43,894 nt of DNA from UBA5486 sp036744795 (GCA_036744795.1 DAIOHK010000019.1:1-43894); one strand, 5' to 3'. Shown: positions 15,615 to 25,129, counted from the first letter of the stretch. Translations and numbers: made by a program. Notes: generated by a model from the sequence alone, not told the origin.

Positions 15615-16514
15615 TTAATTAGTAGAAAAAGGTTCAGTAAGATATCTTATTTTCTGAGGATGCAACCGCCAATAAGGGCCAGAGAATTCTCCCGGTAAAG
15701 TAGTGGAAACAATATTCTCTTGGGGGTTAAGCTTTTCAAATAAAAGACCTAGGCCTAAAATTTCTTTAAGCTGTAAATTAGTCTGAAAATAATGGTCACT
15801 AAGCTTTTTTATCTCTGGAAGATTCCCAAGTACCCGCATCAGCGTTTCTTTCTGCTTTATTTTTGCAAGTAAAGCCATAATAAACTGCTGCTGCCTTTTT
15901 GTACGGGTAATATCCCCTAAAGCATCACGACGAAAACGAACATATCCTAAAGCATCATTCCCATCAAGTTTCTGCAAGCCAGGGTGGAGATCAATAATAA
16001 AACCGGCACTTTTATCTTCATAAAGCATCCGCTTATCGACAGTAATCTCAACCCCTCCAATTAAATCAACTACTTCTTTAAAACCTTCGAAATTAAGCAT
16101 TACATATCCATCAACCGGCATCTCCATTATTTTTTCCACCATCAATTTAGTCAGAGGATAACCGCCATAAACATGAGCCATATTTATTCTATCCACGCCA
16201 TAACCTGGGATCTCAACCAGGCTATCCCGGGGAATAGAAAAAACAGCAACTTTACTCATCTTGGGCCTCACGGCCATAAAAAGCATAGTATCAGTACGTG
16301 GGAGTTCCTCTTCTCCTTGCTCATCCAATTTGGCCTGATCTACCCCTAAAACCAAAATGTTTAAAGGATTCTTAAGAACCTCTCCAACCTGGTGTTGAAG
16401 ATGGACAATAGTAAAATATATGATTAACAAGCTTAGAAACATAACAACTGTAGCTGCCACAAGCAACTTTTGGTAAAGGCGTGGTTTCTCTGTGATGGCT
16501 CGTAAAGGTGACAA
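15615..16514 (-). CDS. LytR-CpsA-Psr (LCP) family cell-wall polymer transferase
   Basis: Membrane-anchored enzyme that attaches undecaprenyl-linked glycopolymers to peptidoglycan outside the membrane. One transmembrane helix (about residues 17-38) is followed by the LCP domain: NILVLGVD, RTDTMLFMA, FSIPRDSLV, DRINMAHVYGG, VDGYVMLNFEGF and YVRFRRDALGDITRTKRQQQF with its conserved arginines and aspartates. The start is TTG 16514, six bases after a GGGGGGA SD. The longer frame begins inside the T-run of the ftsH terminator and is unlikely. The protein then has 299 residues. Confidence 0.93.
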   Translation of the reverse strand: MSPLRAITEKPRLYQKLLVAATVVMFLSLLIIYFTIVHLQHQVGEVLKNPLNILVLGVDQAKLDEQGEEELPRTDTMLFMAVRPKMSKVAVFSIPRDSLVEIPGYGVDRINMAHVYGGYPLTKLMVEKIMEMPVDGYVMLNFEGFKEVVDLIGGVEITVDKRMLYEDKSAGFIIDLHPGLQKLDGNDALGYVRFRRDALGDITRTKRQQQFIMALLAKIKQKETLMRVLGNLPEIKKLSDHYFQTNLQLKEILGLGLLFEKLNPQENIVSTTLPGEFSGPYWRLHPQKIRYLTEPFSTN

Positions 16515-16533
16515 AGCAAATCCCCCCACTGGC

Positions 16534-16571
16534 AAAAAAGCGGAGTCTTTGTTGCAAGGCTCCGCTTTTTT
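16534..16571 (-). terminator. Terminator of ftsH
   Basis: Minus-strand AAAAAAGCGGAG and CTCCGCTTTTTT pair around a 14-nt loop. The structure starts two bases after the ftsH stop codon and ends just before the LCP SD. Confidence 0.9.
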
Positions 16572-16572
16572 C

Positions 16573-18435
16573 TTACCCGATTTCCGTTTTCTCCTTCATC
16601 TGTTCACCTTGTTCTTCAGAATGGTAAGATTTGAGTAATTCTTTAAACTCAACAGCTTCCAGGGTTTCCTTTTCAAGAAGAGCTTTGGCTATTCCATGCA
16701 ACTCATTATGATGGTTATTAATAATCTCTTCCGCTCTTTTATAAGCCTGGTCAATCAATTCCCTCATTTCCTGGTCAATCGCCGCCGCTACTTTCTCACT
16801 ATAATTTTTATCCCTGGAGATATCACGTCCGAGAAATACTTGTTCTGCGCTGCCATGACCAAAAGTCATCGGCCCTAATTCTTCACTCATTCCATACTCG
16901 GTAATCATTTTTCTTGCTAATTTAGTAGCCCGTTCTAAATCGTTTCTAGCTCCAGTACTAATCTCCTTAAGAACAATCGCCTCTGCTCCCCGCCCGCCTA
17001 GTAAAAATACGATGTTTTCAACCAGTTCAGTCCGGGTAGCGTAATTCTTATCTTCTAGAGGAAGTGCTAGAGTATAACCACCAGCCCTTCCTCGGGGAAT
17101 TATTGAGACTTTATGAATAGGATCTACAGTCGGCAGATAATGCCCAACCAGAGCATGTCCAGCCTCATGGTAAGCCGTAAGTTCCTTCTCTTTCTCGCTC
17201 ATAACCCGACTTTTACGCTCCGGACCAGCAATTACCCGTTCCACAGCTTCTTCACAATCATTCATAGTAATCTCTTGCTGATTCTTTCTGGCTGCTAATA
17301 AAGCTGCTTCATTTAAAGTATTAGCCAAATCAGCTCCAGTAAAGCCGGGAGTACGGCGGGCCAAAACCGTAAGATCAATATCTGGTCCCAGCGGTTTCCC
17401 TTTGGCATGTACCTTAAGAATATCCTCTCTCCCTTTAATATCAGGGATATCTAGTACTACCTGGCGATCAAAACGTCCAGGACGGAGTAAAGCCGGATCC
17501 AATACATCAGGACGGTTAGTTGCTGCCAAGATAATAATACCAGAGTTAGGTTCAAAACCATCCATCTCCACCAAAAGTTGGTTTAGAGTCTGTTCTCTCT
17601 CATCGTGGCCGCCACCTAAACCGGCTCCCCGCTGTCTACCAACCGCATCAATCTCATCAATAAAAACAATACATGGTGAATTCTTTTTTGCATTTTCAAA
17701 TAGATCACGTACTCTTGAAGCTCCAACCCCAACAAACATCTCAACAAAATCGGAACCGCTAATACTAAAGAAAGGTACCCCTGCCTCTCCTGCCACTGCT
17801 TTGGAAAGAAGAGTCTTACCAGTTCCCGGAGGGCCAACCAACAAAACTCCCTTAGGAATTCGCGCTCCAAGTTCAGTAAAACGCCGGGGCTGTTTTAGAA
17901 ACTCAACAATTTCAACCAATTCTTCTTTTGCTTCATCTGCTCCAGCAACATCATCAAAAGTCACCTTAGATTTTTCTTCTGTAGTATAAAGTCGGGCTCG
18001 ACTTTTACCAAAAGAAATGGCCTTATTCCCAGAGCTCTGCATCTGATTAATAAGGAAGAACCATAAACCTACAAAGATTAAAATGGGTAAGAGATTAGGA
18101 AGAATCAGGGACCACCATGATTCCGTCTTTTGCTTATAAACCCTTTCCACCCCTGCTTTACCTAAGGGAACCTCGTACACCTCCGAAGAGAGTGATGGGC
18201 TCGGTCCCTGGGAAACAAAGTTTTTGACCTCTTTCCCATTACCCAAATATTTCCCTTCAATCTGACCATCAGTATAAATGGTGACATTAACCACATCGCC
18301 AGATTCCACCTTGGTCAGAAATTGATCCCAAGTCAAAGTTTCCACGGTTTTATTAATGCCAAAAAAAGTCCATAAAACAAATAATGAAATCGAAACTAAA
18401 ATTAGATAAAAGATTAACTCCTTGAAAAAACGCAA
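16573..18435 (-). CDS. ftsH: ATP-dependent zinc metalloprotease FtsH
   Basis: Membrane-bound AAA+ protease that degrades misfolded membrane and regulatory proteins and is needed for normal sporulation in bacilli. From the chosen start it has 620 residues: two transmembrane helices (about 4-25 and 110-130) around an extracytoplasmic domain, Walker A GPPGTGKT (201-208), Walker B IVFIDEID, the second region of homology with RPGRFDRQ, and the zinc site HEAGH (423-427). The start is TTG 18435, seven bases after GAGGGGG. An upstream in-frame ATG at 18468 has no SD and lies at the predicted transcription start. The gene lies downstream of spoIIE and tilS, as in Bacillus but without hpt between. Confidence 0.96.
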   Translation of the reverse strand: MRFFKELIFYLILVSISLFVLWTFFGINKTVETLTWDQFLTKVESGDVVNVTIYTDGQIEGKYLGNGKEVKNFVSQGPSPSLSSEVYEVPLGKAGVERVYKQKTESWWSLILPNLLPILIFVGLWFFLINQMQSSGNKAISFGKSRARLYTTEEKSKVTFDDVAGADEAKEELVEIVEFLKQPRRFTELGARIPKGVLLVGPPGTGKTLLSKAVAGEAGVPFFSISGSDFVEMFVGVGASRVRDLFENAKKNSPCIVFIDEIDAVGRQRGAGLGGGHDEREQTLNQLLVEMDGFEPNSGIIILAATNRPDVLDPALLRPGRFDRQVVLDIPDIKGREDILKVHAKGKPLGPDIDLTVLARRTPGFTGADLANTLNEAALLAARKNQQEITMNDCEEAVERVIAGPERKSRVMSEKEKELTAYHEAGHALVGHYLPTVDPIHKVSIIPRGRAGGYTLALPLEDKNYATRTELVENIVFLLGGRGAEAIVLKEISTGARNDLERATKLARKMITEYGMSEELGPMTFGHGSAEQVFLGRDISRDKNYSEKVAAAIDQEMRELIDQAYKRAEEIINNHHNELHGIAKALLEKETLEAVEFKELLKSYHSEEQGEQMKEKTEIG

Positions 18436-18475
18436 GTATGAACCCCCTCTCGAGGTTAAAAATGTCATAGGTTAT

Positions 18476-18504
18476 ATTATACCATAGCCGAACTTTTTCT
18501 ACAA
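18476..18504 (-). promoter_or_regulatory. Sigma-A type promoter of ftsH
   Basis: Minus-strand TTGTAG (18504-18499) and a perfect TATAAT (18481-18476) are spaced by 17 bp. Transcription would begin near 18469, giving a leader of about 35 nt with the SD before TTG 18435. Confidence 0.75.
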
Positions 18505-18529
18505 TACTACTCAGAAATGCTTCGAAGAG

Positions 18530-18592
18530 TGTCGATTCACCCGCCCTTGATTTAAATCACTGCGTGATGTTAATGTGGCCGGCGTGAGCGAC
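18530..18592. repeat. 63-bp REP-like palindromic repeat, copy 1
   Basis: Begins TGTCGATTCACC and ends GGCGTGAGCGAC, so the ends are near-inverted (GTCGATTCAC against GTCGCTCAC). A second 63-bp copy at 42545-42607 matches at 47 of 63 positions by direct count. It overlaps the last codons of tilS. Confidence 0.72.
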
Positions 18593-20030
18593 TACTTATT
18601 TCCGGATAAAATCTAAGATAAAGTACTCTTCTGGTATCCCCTGTAATTCGATATTTTTGATCCGGCCGGAGCCCAATCACACCCAAAATGTTATCTTCTT
18701 GATCAACTAGAATCGGGTATTGTGAACGCCGGGAAAAAGGAATCTTACAATCAATAAATAAGTCTTTAACTTTTTTACTACCTTTCAGTCCCAATGGGGA
18801 AAAACGATCCCCCGGTTTTCGTGTTCTTAGATACACGGGGAAAACAATTTTATCAGCATCCAAGTAACATTCTAAAGATGAAACCTGATTCCAATTATTC
18901 GGGATCTCTTCCTTGACGATCCATCTACTTTCTACCCCTCCTTTTCCCCCTGGTAAAGTGGTGAAATCAGGAACCTTTAAGCTAATACAATAATTATCCC
19001 CATCTTCACTAAGTTTCTCCTGATCTCCCTTTTCTATTTTTAAAATAAAGTGGTTACTTTCTTTTCGACAAATAATACCTCCAGGGAGATTGATTTGCTT
19101 TCTATCTTCACCGGTTAGCAACTGGAGTACAGCCCGAGAATGGGCAAACTCTAAATATGCTCCGGGAGAGGCCAAACTGAAAAATAACTCACGAAAGATA
19201 AGCCGCTGTAAAGCTACAGGAAGATCAATCCATTTGGAAAGCGGAATCACATAAGCTTCAGTATGAGGTTTTCGCAATTGCTCACCACTGCTTGACTTTA
19301 ATCCCCACTTTATTAAGACTTCATCGCTTAACTTTTCCATAAATTCGGTCCATTCCCGGCAGATCTCAGCAGTTTCTTTTAACCTCCCTTTAAGTCCGGG
19401 TTGGTATTCATGGCATAAATAGGGGATTAAAGAATGACGGATTTTATTTCGCAAATAAATCAATTGTGCATTAGAAGAATCTTCAGCCCATGGAAGCTTT
19501 AATGCACGGGCATAAGCTTCGATTTCATTTCTCCCCACTCCAATTAATGGACGAATAAATTTCCCCCGGACCGGTGGGATTCCGGCTAAACCTTCTGGCC
19601 CGGCACCAGTCAGAAACCTCATAAGAACAGTCTCTACCTGATCATCTGCCTGATGTCCAAGGGCAATCTTATTACAGCCAAAGCACCCGGCAACCTCCTC
19701 CATCAAGCGATACCGCTCTTCACGAGCTGCTACTTGCAGAGATTTCCCTTTCTCCTTATGCAAATCATAACCAATCTTCTTGATCTGATACTGTAGAGAA
19801 TGTCTTTTAGCATATTCAGCCACCATTTTCGCTTCATCTTCAGCTTCAGGCCTTAATCCATGATTTAAATGAAAAACTGCCAGTTTTAGTTTAAAAGGTA
19901 ATCTTTGCAAAACAGCTAGGAGAGTCATGGAATCTACTCCGCCTGAGACCGCTACCAGTAATCTATCCCCATCAGCTAACATCTGATGCTGAGAAACAGT
20001 AGCTAAAACTTTTTCCTCAAATAACTCCAT
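18570..20030 (-). CDS. tilS: tRNA(Ile)-lysidine synthase
   Basis: Modifies C34 of tRNA-Ile(CAU) to lysidine using ATP and lysine, which is essential for reading AUA. The PP-loop motif SGGVDS is at residues 29-34, HLNHGLRPEAEDE and KIALGHQADDQVETVLMRFLTGAG follow, and the TilS C-terminal domain includes LRTRKPGDRFSPLG and KKVKDLFIDCKIP. At 486 residues it is full length. ATG 20030 follows AAGGTGA. The last seven residues (SRSRRPH) and the stop lie inside a 63-bp dispersed repeat, so the natural C-terminus was altered by repeat insertion. Confidence 0.95.
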   Translation of the reverse strand: MELFEEKVLATVSQHQMLADGDRLLVAVSGGVDSMTLLAVLQRLPFKLKLAVFHLNHGLRPEAEDEAKMVAEYAKRHSLQYQIKKIGYDLHKEKGKSLQVAAREERYRLMEEVAGCFGCNKIALGHQADDQVETVLMRFLTGAGPEGLAGIPPVRGKFIRPLIGVGRNEIEAYARALKLPWAEDSSNAQLIYLRNKIRHSLIPYLCHEYQPGLKGRLKETAEICREWTEFMEKLSDEVLIKWGLKSSSGEQLRKPHTEAYVIPLSKWIDLPVALQRLIFRELFFSLASPGAYLEFAHSRAVLQLLTGEDRKQINLPGGIICRKESNHFILKIEKGDQEKLSEDGDNYCISLKVPDFTTLPGGKGGVESRWIVKEEIPNNWNQVSSLECYLDADKIVFPVYLRTRKPGDRFSPLGLKGSKKVKDLFIDCKIPFSRRSQYPILVDQEDNILGVIGLRPDQKYRITGDTRRVLYLRFYPEISSRSRRPH

Positions 20031-20181
20031 CTTTTCACCTTCTGAAACTTACCAATGGTAAAGGGAACCTGAAGTTCCCCCTTAGCTCTAGTTGATTCAT
20101 TGAAAATCTCTAAATAAAATAACGAGTTTTATTATGATAAGTTTCACATCTACAGAGAATATCCTGTTTAAAATTTGTTAA

Positions 20182-22584
20182 TCAATCCCTGCGGTGCTGA
20201 TCCCCGATCTGTAGTACCATTATAGTCATATCATCTTTAATCTCACCGTCTGTTTCTATTTTAGCCAATTCTAAAAGGTACTGACAGAAGGGCTCTACCC
20301 CACCTATATCCAACTTTTTCAGGGTTTTCAAAACCCAATCCTCATCTGACTTCTGATTTTCGGTTACTCCATCACTGACCATAACAATTAAATCACCATG
20401 ATCCAAATAATCCCGGTAATACTCAGGTTCCACATTATCTACAATTCCGATCGGAAGGGAAGTGGAACGGATCACTTGGACTTCATGTCCTTTTTTTATG
20501 TAAGTTGGAGCTGAACCAATCTTAAAAAGTTCGGTCTCTCCTGTAAATTGATTAAAAATTAACAGATCTAGGGTGGCAAAATTTTCCCCGGTGTTTCCCA
20601 ATAATAATAAAGAATTAATGATTTTTAGTGCAAACCTCTTCTCCAGTCCTGCTCCTAACATCCTCTCCACTAGACTTACCGTAGACTCGCTTAAAGCTGC
20701 CGCTTCTTCTCCCACTCCCATGCCATCACTTAGCAAACCTAATATAAAGCCCCCATCCAAAGAGAAGATACCATGGGTATCCCCAGAAATTCTATTCCCC
20801 GTTTTTGGTAGTTTGGCTACGGCCGAATCAAATTTATACCTTATTTCCGGAATAAGATGAAAACAACAGTTTTCAGCTTCACAATGTTGGTTACTTACAG
20901 TAAACCGCAACCCAAGAATCTCTGATACTAAAGGTGCAATTAAAAATCGGCACTCCTCCAAAGCATGGTTGCAGGTTTGCTTTTCAATAATAACATGTGG
21001 CCTATTATTCCCACAATTATCCATAATAATTATCTCTAGGTTACCCAGACCCATTCTTGCAAATGCCGCTTTCAGTTTTGCTTCCAGATCATGTTCGAAA
21101 GAGAGATTAAAAGGAATATGATCTGCCATCTCTTTCATTAAAGTTGCAACCCCGGATAATTGTTTAGTCAAGAATAACTGTGATTCACGGAACCTTCGCC
21201 GCCAATAATATCCGGTTTTCTCTTTTTCCACTGCTAAGTTTATTTTCTCAATTAAACTATCTTTCTTTAGACATTCCTTTTCTAAACGACCCGTTAGATC
21301 ATTTATTTCAATTTCGCCCCTAATCTCTGATAAAGTGATTAAATCAAAAAATTCACGGTAAGTTTGGTAAAATTCTTCTTCCCAGCAATATACGTACTTT
21401 GGACAGCGATCACAAATTTTTCTTACTATATCTTGAAAATAAGAGATTATTTTATTCTTCGCTGTCACCTTTTCTTTCTCATGAGGATAAAAAACCTGTG
21501 AAATTTCAACAAACAACTCCGCTAAAGTAGAAAGATGATGAGACACCTCCTCAATTAGTAAATTTCTCCTTTTTTCTAAAACAATCTCCTCTCTATTTAG
21601 AGGAAGAAATCTCTGTAAATAATAATAGATTTTACGTGGAAGCAGTAAAAAGAGAAGAATTGCTAAACCTCCTTGGATTAGTGCTTCAAAAAGGTCCTCC
21701 GCCCCCCACCAGATTGTCCCAGTCAGAATCATTGCCAGTAAAGCTCCTAACACCAAACCAATTTTCCCCTTTTTTCTTCCTAAACCCGCCAATAAGCTAG
21801 TACCGGCAACCAATGGCATATGCCATGGCAAAGCTTTGCCAAAATATAATTCACCCAGTGAAAAAGCAATCCCCAACACTGACATCAGGCCTATTCTTTG
21901 CTTATATCCCAATAAAAGAATCATCATAAAAGCAAATGTAATATGGAGTCTTAAAATAAATTCACCACTTTTAATAACTACTGTCTGAGCTAAAACAATA
22001 TAGACCACTAAGGCCAACAAGCCAAGGGAAAAACTAAGTTTTTCATCTGTCCGGCTGGAAAACTTTTTACTTTTTGCAACATTAAAAATAAACCCTAATC
22101 CGGGAGCAAGCAATTTAGCCAGCACCCCTGCGATTAGGGCCTCGATTACTTCTGTCCCTAGAAAATTTCTCCACCACTTCCAGAAAATAATATTTAGGAT
22201 AGTAAAGAAAATCATTGTCACAAACAAGAGGCTTTTTTTACGGTGTTGAGACTGTTGAGTATAATAAATACCTAAAAATACGGGAAGATAAAATAGTCCT
22301 CTGGGAACAAAAATTCCTCCCTTTATCTCCTGTAAAGATACAAAAGATGAAATAAAGATAAGTATTCCCCCGGGCAGACCAGCTAAGATCCAACTTCCAG
22401 CAAAAGCAAGTCCTAAGGGAAAGACTCTGGCAAAAAGTCTTTGCTTAGAAAGAAAAACACTTAATCCCAAGCCGCAAAGGATAAGCACCCATCTTTTTAT
22501 CCCGACGTCCCATTGCTTCTTTATTCCTCTTTTTTTTACTTCTCTTCTCTCATAGACCGTAGCCAGGCCCGGTCGTTTGTTCAT
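20182..22584 (-). CDS. spoIIE: Stage II sporulation protein E (SpoIIE phosphatase)
   Basis: Membrane PP2C-type phosphatase that dephosphorylates SpoIIAA and so activates sigma-F in the forespore; it also acts in polar division. The N-terminal 320 residues contain about ten transmembrane segments. A central regulatory region has a cysteine cluster CDRCPKYVYCW (about 390-402). The phosphatase domain (about 590-800) has GDTHGIFSLDGGFILGLLSDGMGVGEEA, FATLDLLIFN and IVMVSDGVTE with its metal-binding aspartates and glycines. At 800 residues it is normal. ATG 22584 follows GGGAGTTGG. Its leader holds a 12-bp inverted repeat, and a promoter with a Spo0A-box-like site lies upstream. The gene marks the organism as a true endospore former. 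Confidence 0.96.
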   Translation of the reverse strand: MNKRPGLATVYERREVKKRGIKKQWDVGIKRWVLILCGLGLSVFLSKQRLFARVFPLGLAFAGSWILAGLPGGILIFISSFVSLQEIKGGIFVPRGLFYLPVFLGIYYTQQSQHRKKSLLFVTMIFFTILNIIFWKWWRNFLGTEVIEALIAGVLAKLLAPGLGFIFNVAKSKKFSSRTDEKLSFSLGLLALVVYIVLAQTVVIKSGEFILRLHITFAFMMILLLGYKQRIGLMSVLGIAFSLGELYFGKALPWHMPLVAGTSLLAGLGRKKGKIGLVLGALLAMILTGTIWWGAEDLFEALIQGGLAILLFLLLPRKIYYYLQRFLPLNREEIVLEKRRNLLIEEVSHHLSTLAELFVEISQVFYPHEKEKVTAKNKIISYFQDIVRKICDRCPKYVYCWEEEFYQTYREFFDLITLSEIRGEIEINDLTGRLEKECLKKDSLIEKINLAVEKEKTGYYWRRRFRESQLFLTKQLSGVATLMKEMADHIPFNLSFEHDLEAKLKAAFARMGLGNLEIIIMDNCGNNRPHVIIEKQTCNHALEECRFLIAPLVSEILGLRFTVSNQHCEAENCCFHLIPEIRYKFDSAVAKLPKTGNRISGDTHGIFSLDGGFILGLLSDGMGVGEEAAALSESTVSLVERMLGAGLEKRFALKIINSLLLLGNTGENFATLDLLIFNQFTGETELFKIGSAPTYIKKGHEVQVIRSTSLPIGIVDNVEPEYYRDYLDHGDLIVMVSDGVTENQKSDEDWVLKTLKKLDIGGVEPFCQYLLELAKIETDGEIKDDMTIMVLQIGDQHRRD

Positions 22585-22615
22585 TTTTCCAACTCCCAGA
22601 TATTTGTTTGTTACG

Positions 22616-22668
22616 AAATTGCATAATTGTTGATTTAAGATTTAGTCACCATTATGATTATGCAATTT
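22616..22668. repeat. 12-bp inverted repeat in the spoIIE leader
   Basis: AAATTGCATAAT (22616-22627) and ATTATGCAATTT (22657-22668) are exact inverted copies. TACG/CGTA extends the stem beyond a small bulge, and the loop is 29 nt. The same core occurs at 42486 and 42705. Confidence 0.7.
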
Positions 22669-22683
22669 CCTTCGTATAAAGAT

Positions 22684-22717
22684 ATTATATCAAAATTTCA
22701 AATATTTTCATGTCGAT
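22684..22717 (-). promoter_or_regulatory. Probable spoIIE promoter with Spo0A-box-like site
   Basis: Minus-strand TATAAT (22689-22684) is preceded, 21 bp upstream, by ATCGACA (22717-22711). That matches six of seven bases of the reversed 0A box (TTCGACA). Wide spacing with an overlapping 0A box is known from Spo0A-activated sigma-A promoters of sporulation genes. Confidence 0.45.
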
Positions 22718-22720
22718 AAT

Positions 22721-23782
22721 TTACAGAATAAAAAAATAGCTTTTTCTGTAATTTTCTATACCTTCTTCAGAAGCAGGGAGTGGTTTTAAGCATAAAGGAA
22801 GTAGAACAATAAAAGAAAAGAATCCAAATAGAGGGTAAAATCTCTTAATTAAACGGGCAAATCCTAATCTGCTTACCAGCATCGCCATTACTAATATAAA
22901 AAATAATTTTCCTAAATACCATCGGTTATTAGTTAGATTAAACCTTGATACCAGGCCATAAGCATGGGCAATTAAGGTTGTAAACATTTCCCCCCATAAA
23001 ACCAAAAAATATAGATAACGCCATCCTTTATTCCAATGTTGCGTAATAAAAGCCAGTGGAAGATCAATTGTAGAAAAGTCATATTTGACCAGAACCCGAT
23101 AGAATAATAAAGCCAGGATCCCTAAAGCTAAACCACCGATTTTCCCTCCCCATCTTAATATCTTAGGATCTGGTTCTAGCTGATAAAGATTTACCAAGAC
23201 TGGCAAAGCCATTACCAGATTATAAGCACTGTATTGCAAAGAAGCCAGTAGCCAGTTCCCCGAAAATGTTGTCCTCTCACAAACAGGAAAAACAACATCT
23301 TTTCCGGAAAAATTAAGAATAATTCCCATGATAAAGAGTAAGGGAACTACAAATAAATTTACCCCCTTGATCCCTTCCAGATGCTGACTTAAGATCAGCA
23401 CAGCGAGGAGTACCGTAATCCAACACCCCACCTCCCGCCCAAGCCCGGTTTCCGCAGCTACCGCACCTGCTCCCGCCAGCATAATTCCGGTTAATAAAAA
23501 AATAATAATCGTCACCATCAGATCACTAAAATATCCAAAGTATTTTCCTAATAAATTTACTAGAAAATCCTGGTATGAGCGGGAGCCAATTCTTCTTCCC
23601 CATTCAATGGCTTTTGCCCCCAATAATCCAAAGATAAGTGTTGATAGCAAAAGACCCCACCGCCCATTTGTACCATAACGGGAGAAAAAAAACCAAATCT
23701 CCTGCCCTGAAGCAAATCCAGCCCCAATAATTGTCCCAATGTAAATGGTAGCAATTGCTGCCATCCTGCCCAGTTTATTCAT
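22721..23782 (-). CDS. YkvI-like membrane transporter
   Basis: A 353-residue integral membrane protein with about ten hydrophobic segments. The N-terminal YIGTIIGAGFASGQEIWFFFSRYG matches the YkvI family, which has a LeuT-like (APC superfamily) fold, with the GAGFASGQE substrate-site motif in helix 1. The transported substrate is unknown. Its start overlaps the end of the dacF gene by 8 bp, so translation is probably coupled to it. Together with dacF and spoIIE this suggests, but does not prove, a role in the sporulating cell. Confidence 0.85.
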   Translation of the reverse strand: MNKLGRMAAIATIYIGTIIGAGFASGQEIWFFFSRYGTNGRWGLLLSTLIFGLLGAKAIEWGRRIGSRSYQDFLVNLLGKYFGYFSDLMVTIIIFLLTGIMLAGAGAVAAETGLGREVGCWITVLLAVLILSQHLEGIKGVNLFVVPLLFIMGIILNFSGKDVVFPVCERTTFSGNWLLASLQYSAYNLVMALPVLVNLYQLEPDPKILRWGGKIGGLALGILALLFYRVLVKYDFSTIDLPLAFITQHWNKGWRYLYFLVLWGEMFTTLIAHAYGLVSRFNLTNNRWYLGKLFFILVMAMLVSRLGFARLIKRFYPLFGFFSFIVLLPLCLKPLPASEEGIENYRKSYFFIL

Positions 23783-24992
23783 TTTCCTTTCTCCTGAAAA
23801 CCTTATTCCACCAATATTTTCTGCTAATCCGCTCCATAGGAAAGAGATCCACCCAATCCACTTCCTTACCTTTGTAATAGAAACTAACCCTTCCTACGGA
23901 ACTTCCGGCCTTCACCGGAGGTATTAAAGCCGCATGATTAAGACTGACTTTTCTTTGGACCTCACCCTCTTTTCCTTTAGGGATTACCACCATAAGATCT
24001 CTACGCGGGTATAAAAGAACTTCAGAGGGTTCCCCCTGACTGATCTTTACCTTTGATACTGGGGTATCTGCTTTAGCCATCAGATTAAGAGTAAAATTAT
24101 TAAAACCGTATTCCAGTAGGCGTGCAGATTCTCCCCAACGGTCCGGACTATTTAAGACTACAGAAATAAATTTTCTCCCATCGCGGGTGGCAGAAGCTAC
24201 TAAACAATAGCCTGCTTGTGAAGTTGTACCAGTTTTAACCCCATCGGCACCAGCAAATGACCAAAGCAATCTATTGGTATTCCTGGCTAACCTCGTTTTC
24301 TTACCCTGATACCACTCAACGGCTTCCTCTTTAGTCGCCACAATCCGGGAAAACTCCGGATTATCAAGCGCATACCTGGTAATCTGTGCTAAATCGAATG
24401 CTGTAGAATGATGGTTAGGAGCCCTTAAACCATGAGTATTTTTAAAATTACTGTTTAAAGCCCCTATTTCTTTAGCCTTTCTATTCATTAATTTGACAAA
24501 CTCCTGTTCCGAGCCAGCTATATGTTCAGCTAGAGCAACACTGCCATCATTACCCGAACAGAGTAATACCCCTTCCAGCAACTCCTGTAATGAAATCTGT
24601 TCTCCTGGTTTCAACCAGAGGCTGGAACCCCCGATCCGTGCTGCTCTGGGACTAATTGTAACCACCTCATCTAGATTGCCTTTTTCTAGACAAACAATGG
24701 CAGTCATAATCTTGGTCGTACTAGCCGGAGCTCGCTGTTGATGCTCGTTTTTAGCATATAGGACCATCCCACTAACTGCTTCCACTAAAATTGCAGAAGT
24801 AGCATAAATCCGAGGGCCAATCGTATAATCCGGTAAATAAATTAAAGATGGATAGCGGTTGATTTGTTTATATGTTCCCACCGGTATACTAATCTCCCAC
24901 CGGGCACAGCAAATCCCCACTAAGATAAAGAAGAAAACTAATTTAATCCATCTATTTATTTTTGAATTCTTTGCGGGAAGATATCTTTTCAT
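23775..24992 (-). CDS. dacF: D-alanyl-D-alanine carboxypeptidase (DacF-like, PBP5 family)
   Basis: Penicillin-binding peptidase S11 that trims the terminal D-Ala of peptidoglycan stems outside the membrane. An N-terminal signal segment (about residues 15-32) is followed by the catalytic motifs S-T-T-K (91-94), S-G-N (146-148) and K-T-G (253-255). A C-terminal beta domain follows. The start is ATG 24992 after AGGGGTG; the frame to 25034 would translate through this SD. The neighbourhood of spoIIE and the length of 405 residues favour the sporulation form DacF, though DacA is possible. Confidence 0.93.
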   Translation of the reverse strand: MKRYLPAKNSKINRWIKLVFFFILVGICCARWEISIPVGTYKQINRYPSLIYLPDYTIGPRIYATSAILVEAVSGMVLYAKNEHQQRAPASTTKIMTAIVCLEKGNLDEVVTISPRAARIGGSSLWLKPGEQISLQELLEGVLLCSGNDGSVALAEHIAGSEQEFVKLMNRKAKEIGALNSNFKNTHGLRAPNHHSTAFDLAQITRYALDNPEFSRIVATKEEAVEWYQGKKTRLARNTNRLLWSFAGADGVKTGTTSQAGYCLVASATRDGRKFISVVLNSPDRWGESARLLEYGFNNFTLNLMAKADTPVSKVKISQGEPSEVLLYPRRDLMVVIPKGKEGEVQRKVSLNHAALIPPVKAGSSVGRVSFYYKGKEVDWVDLFPMERISRKYWWNKVFRRKENE

Positions 24993-25129
24993 AGCCACAC
25001 CCCTTCTTCCCTTCATTTTTATGCCGCTTACCAAGCTAAAATTCCGTCCTTACTTGCCTTTATTATGAGTTTAATTTGTCATCAACCCTGACTTTCCTGT
25101 GGCACGTTGGAGGAAGATAATTATATTTA

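Noticed and set aside
17402..17989. A 195-codon plus-strand frame
   Set aside because: It is antisense to the conserved AAA+ domain of ftsH, with no SD.
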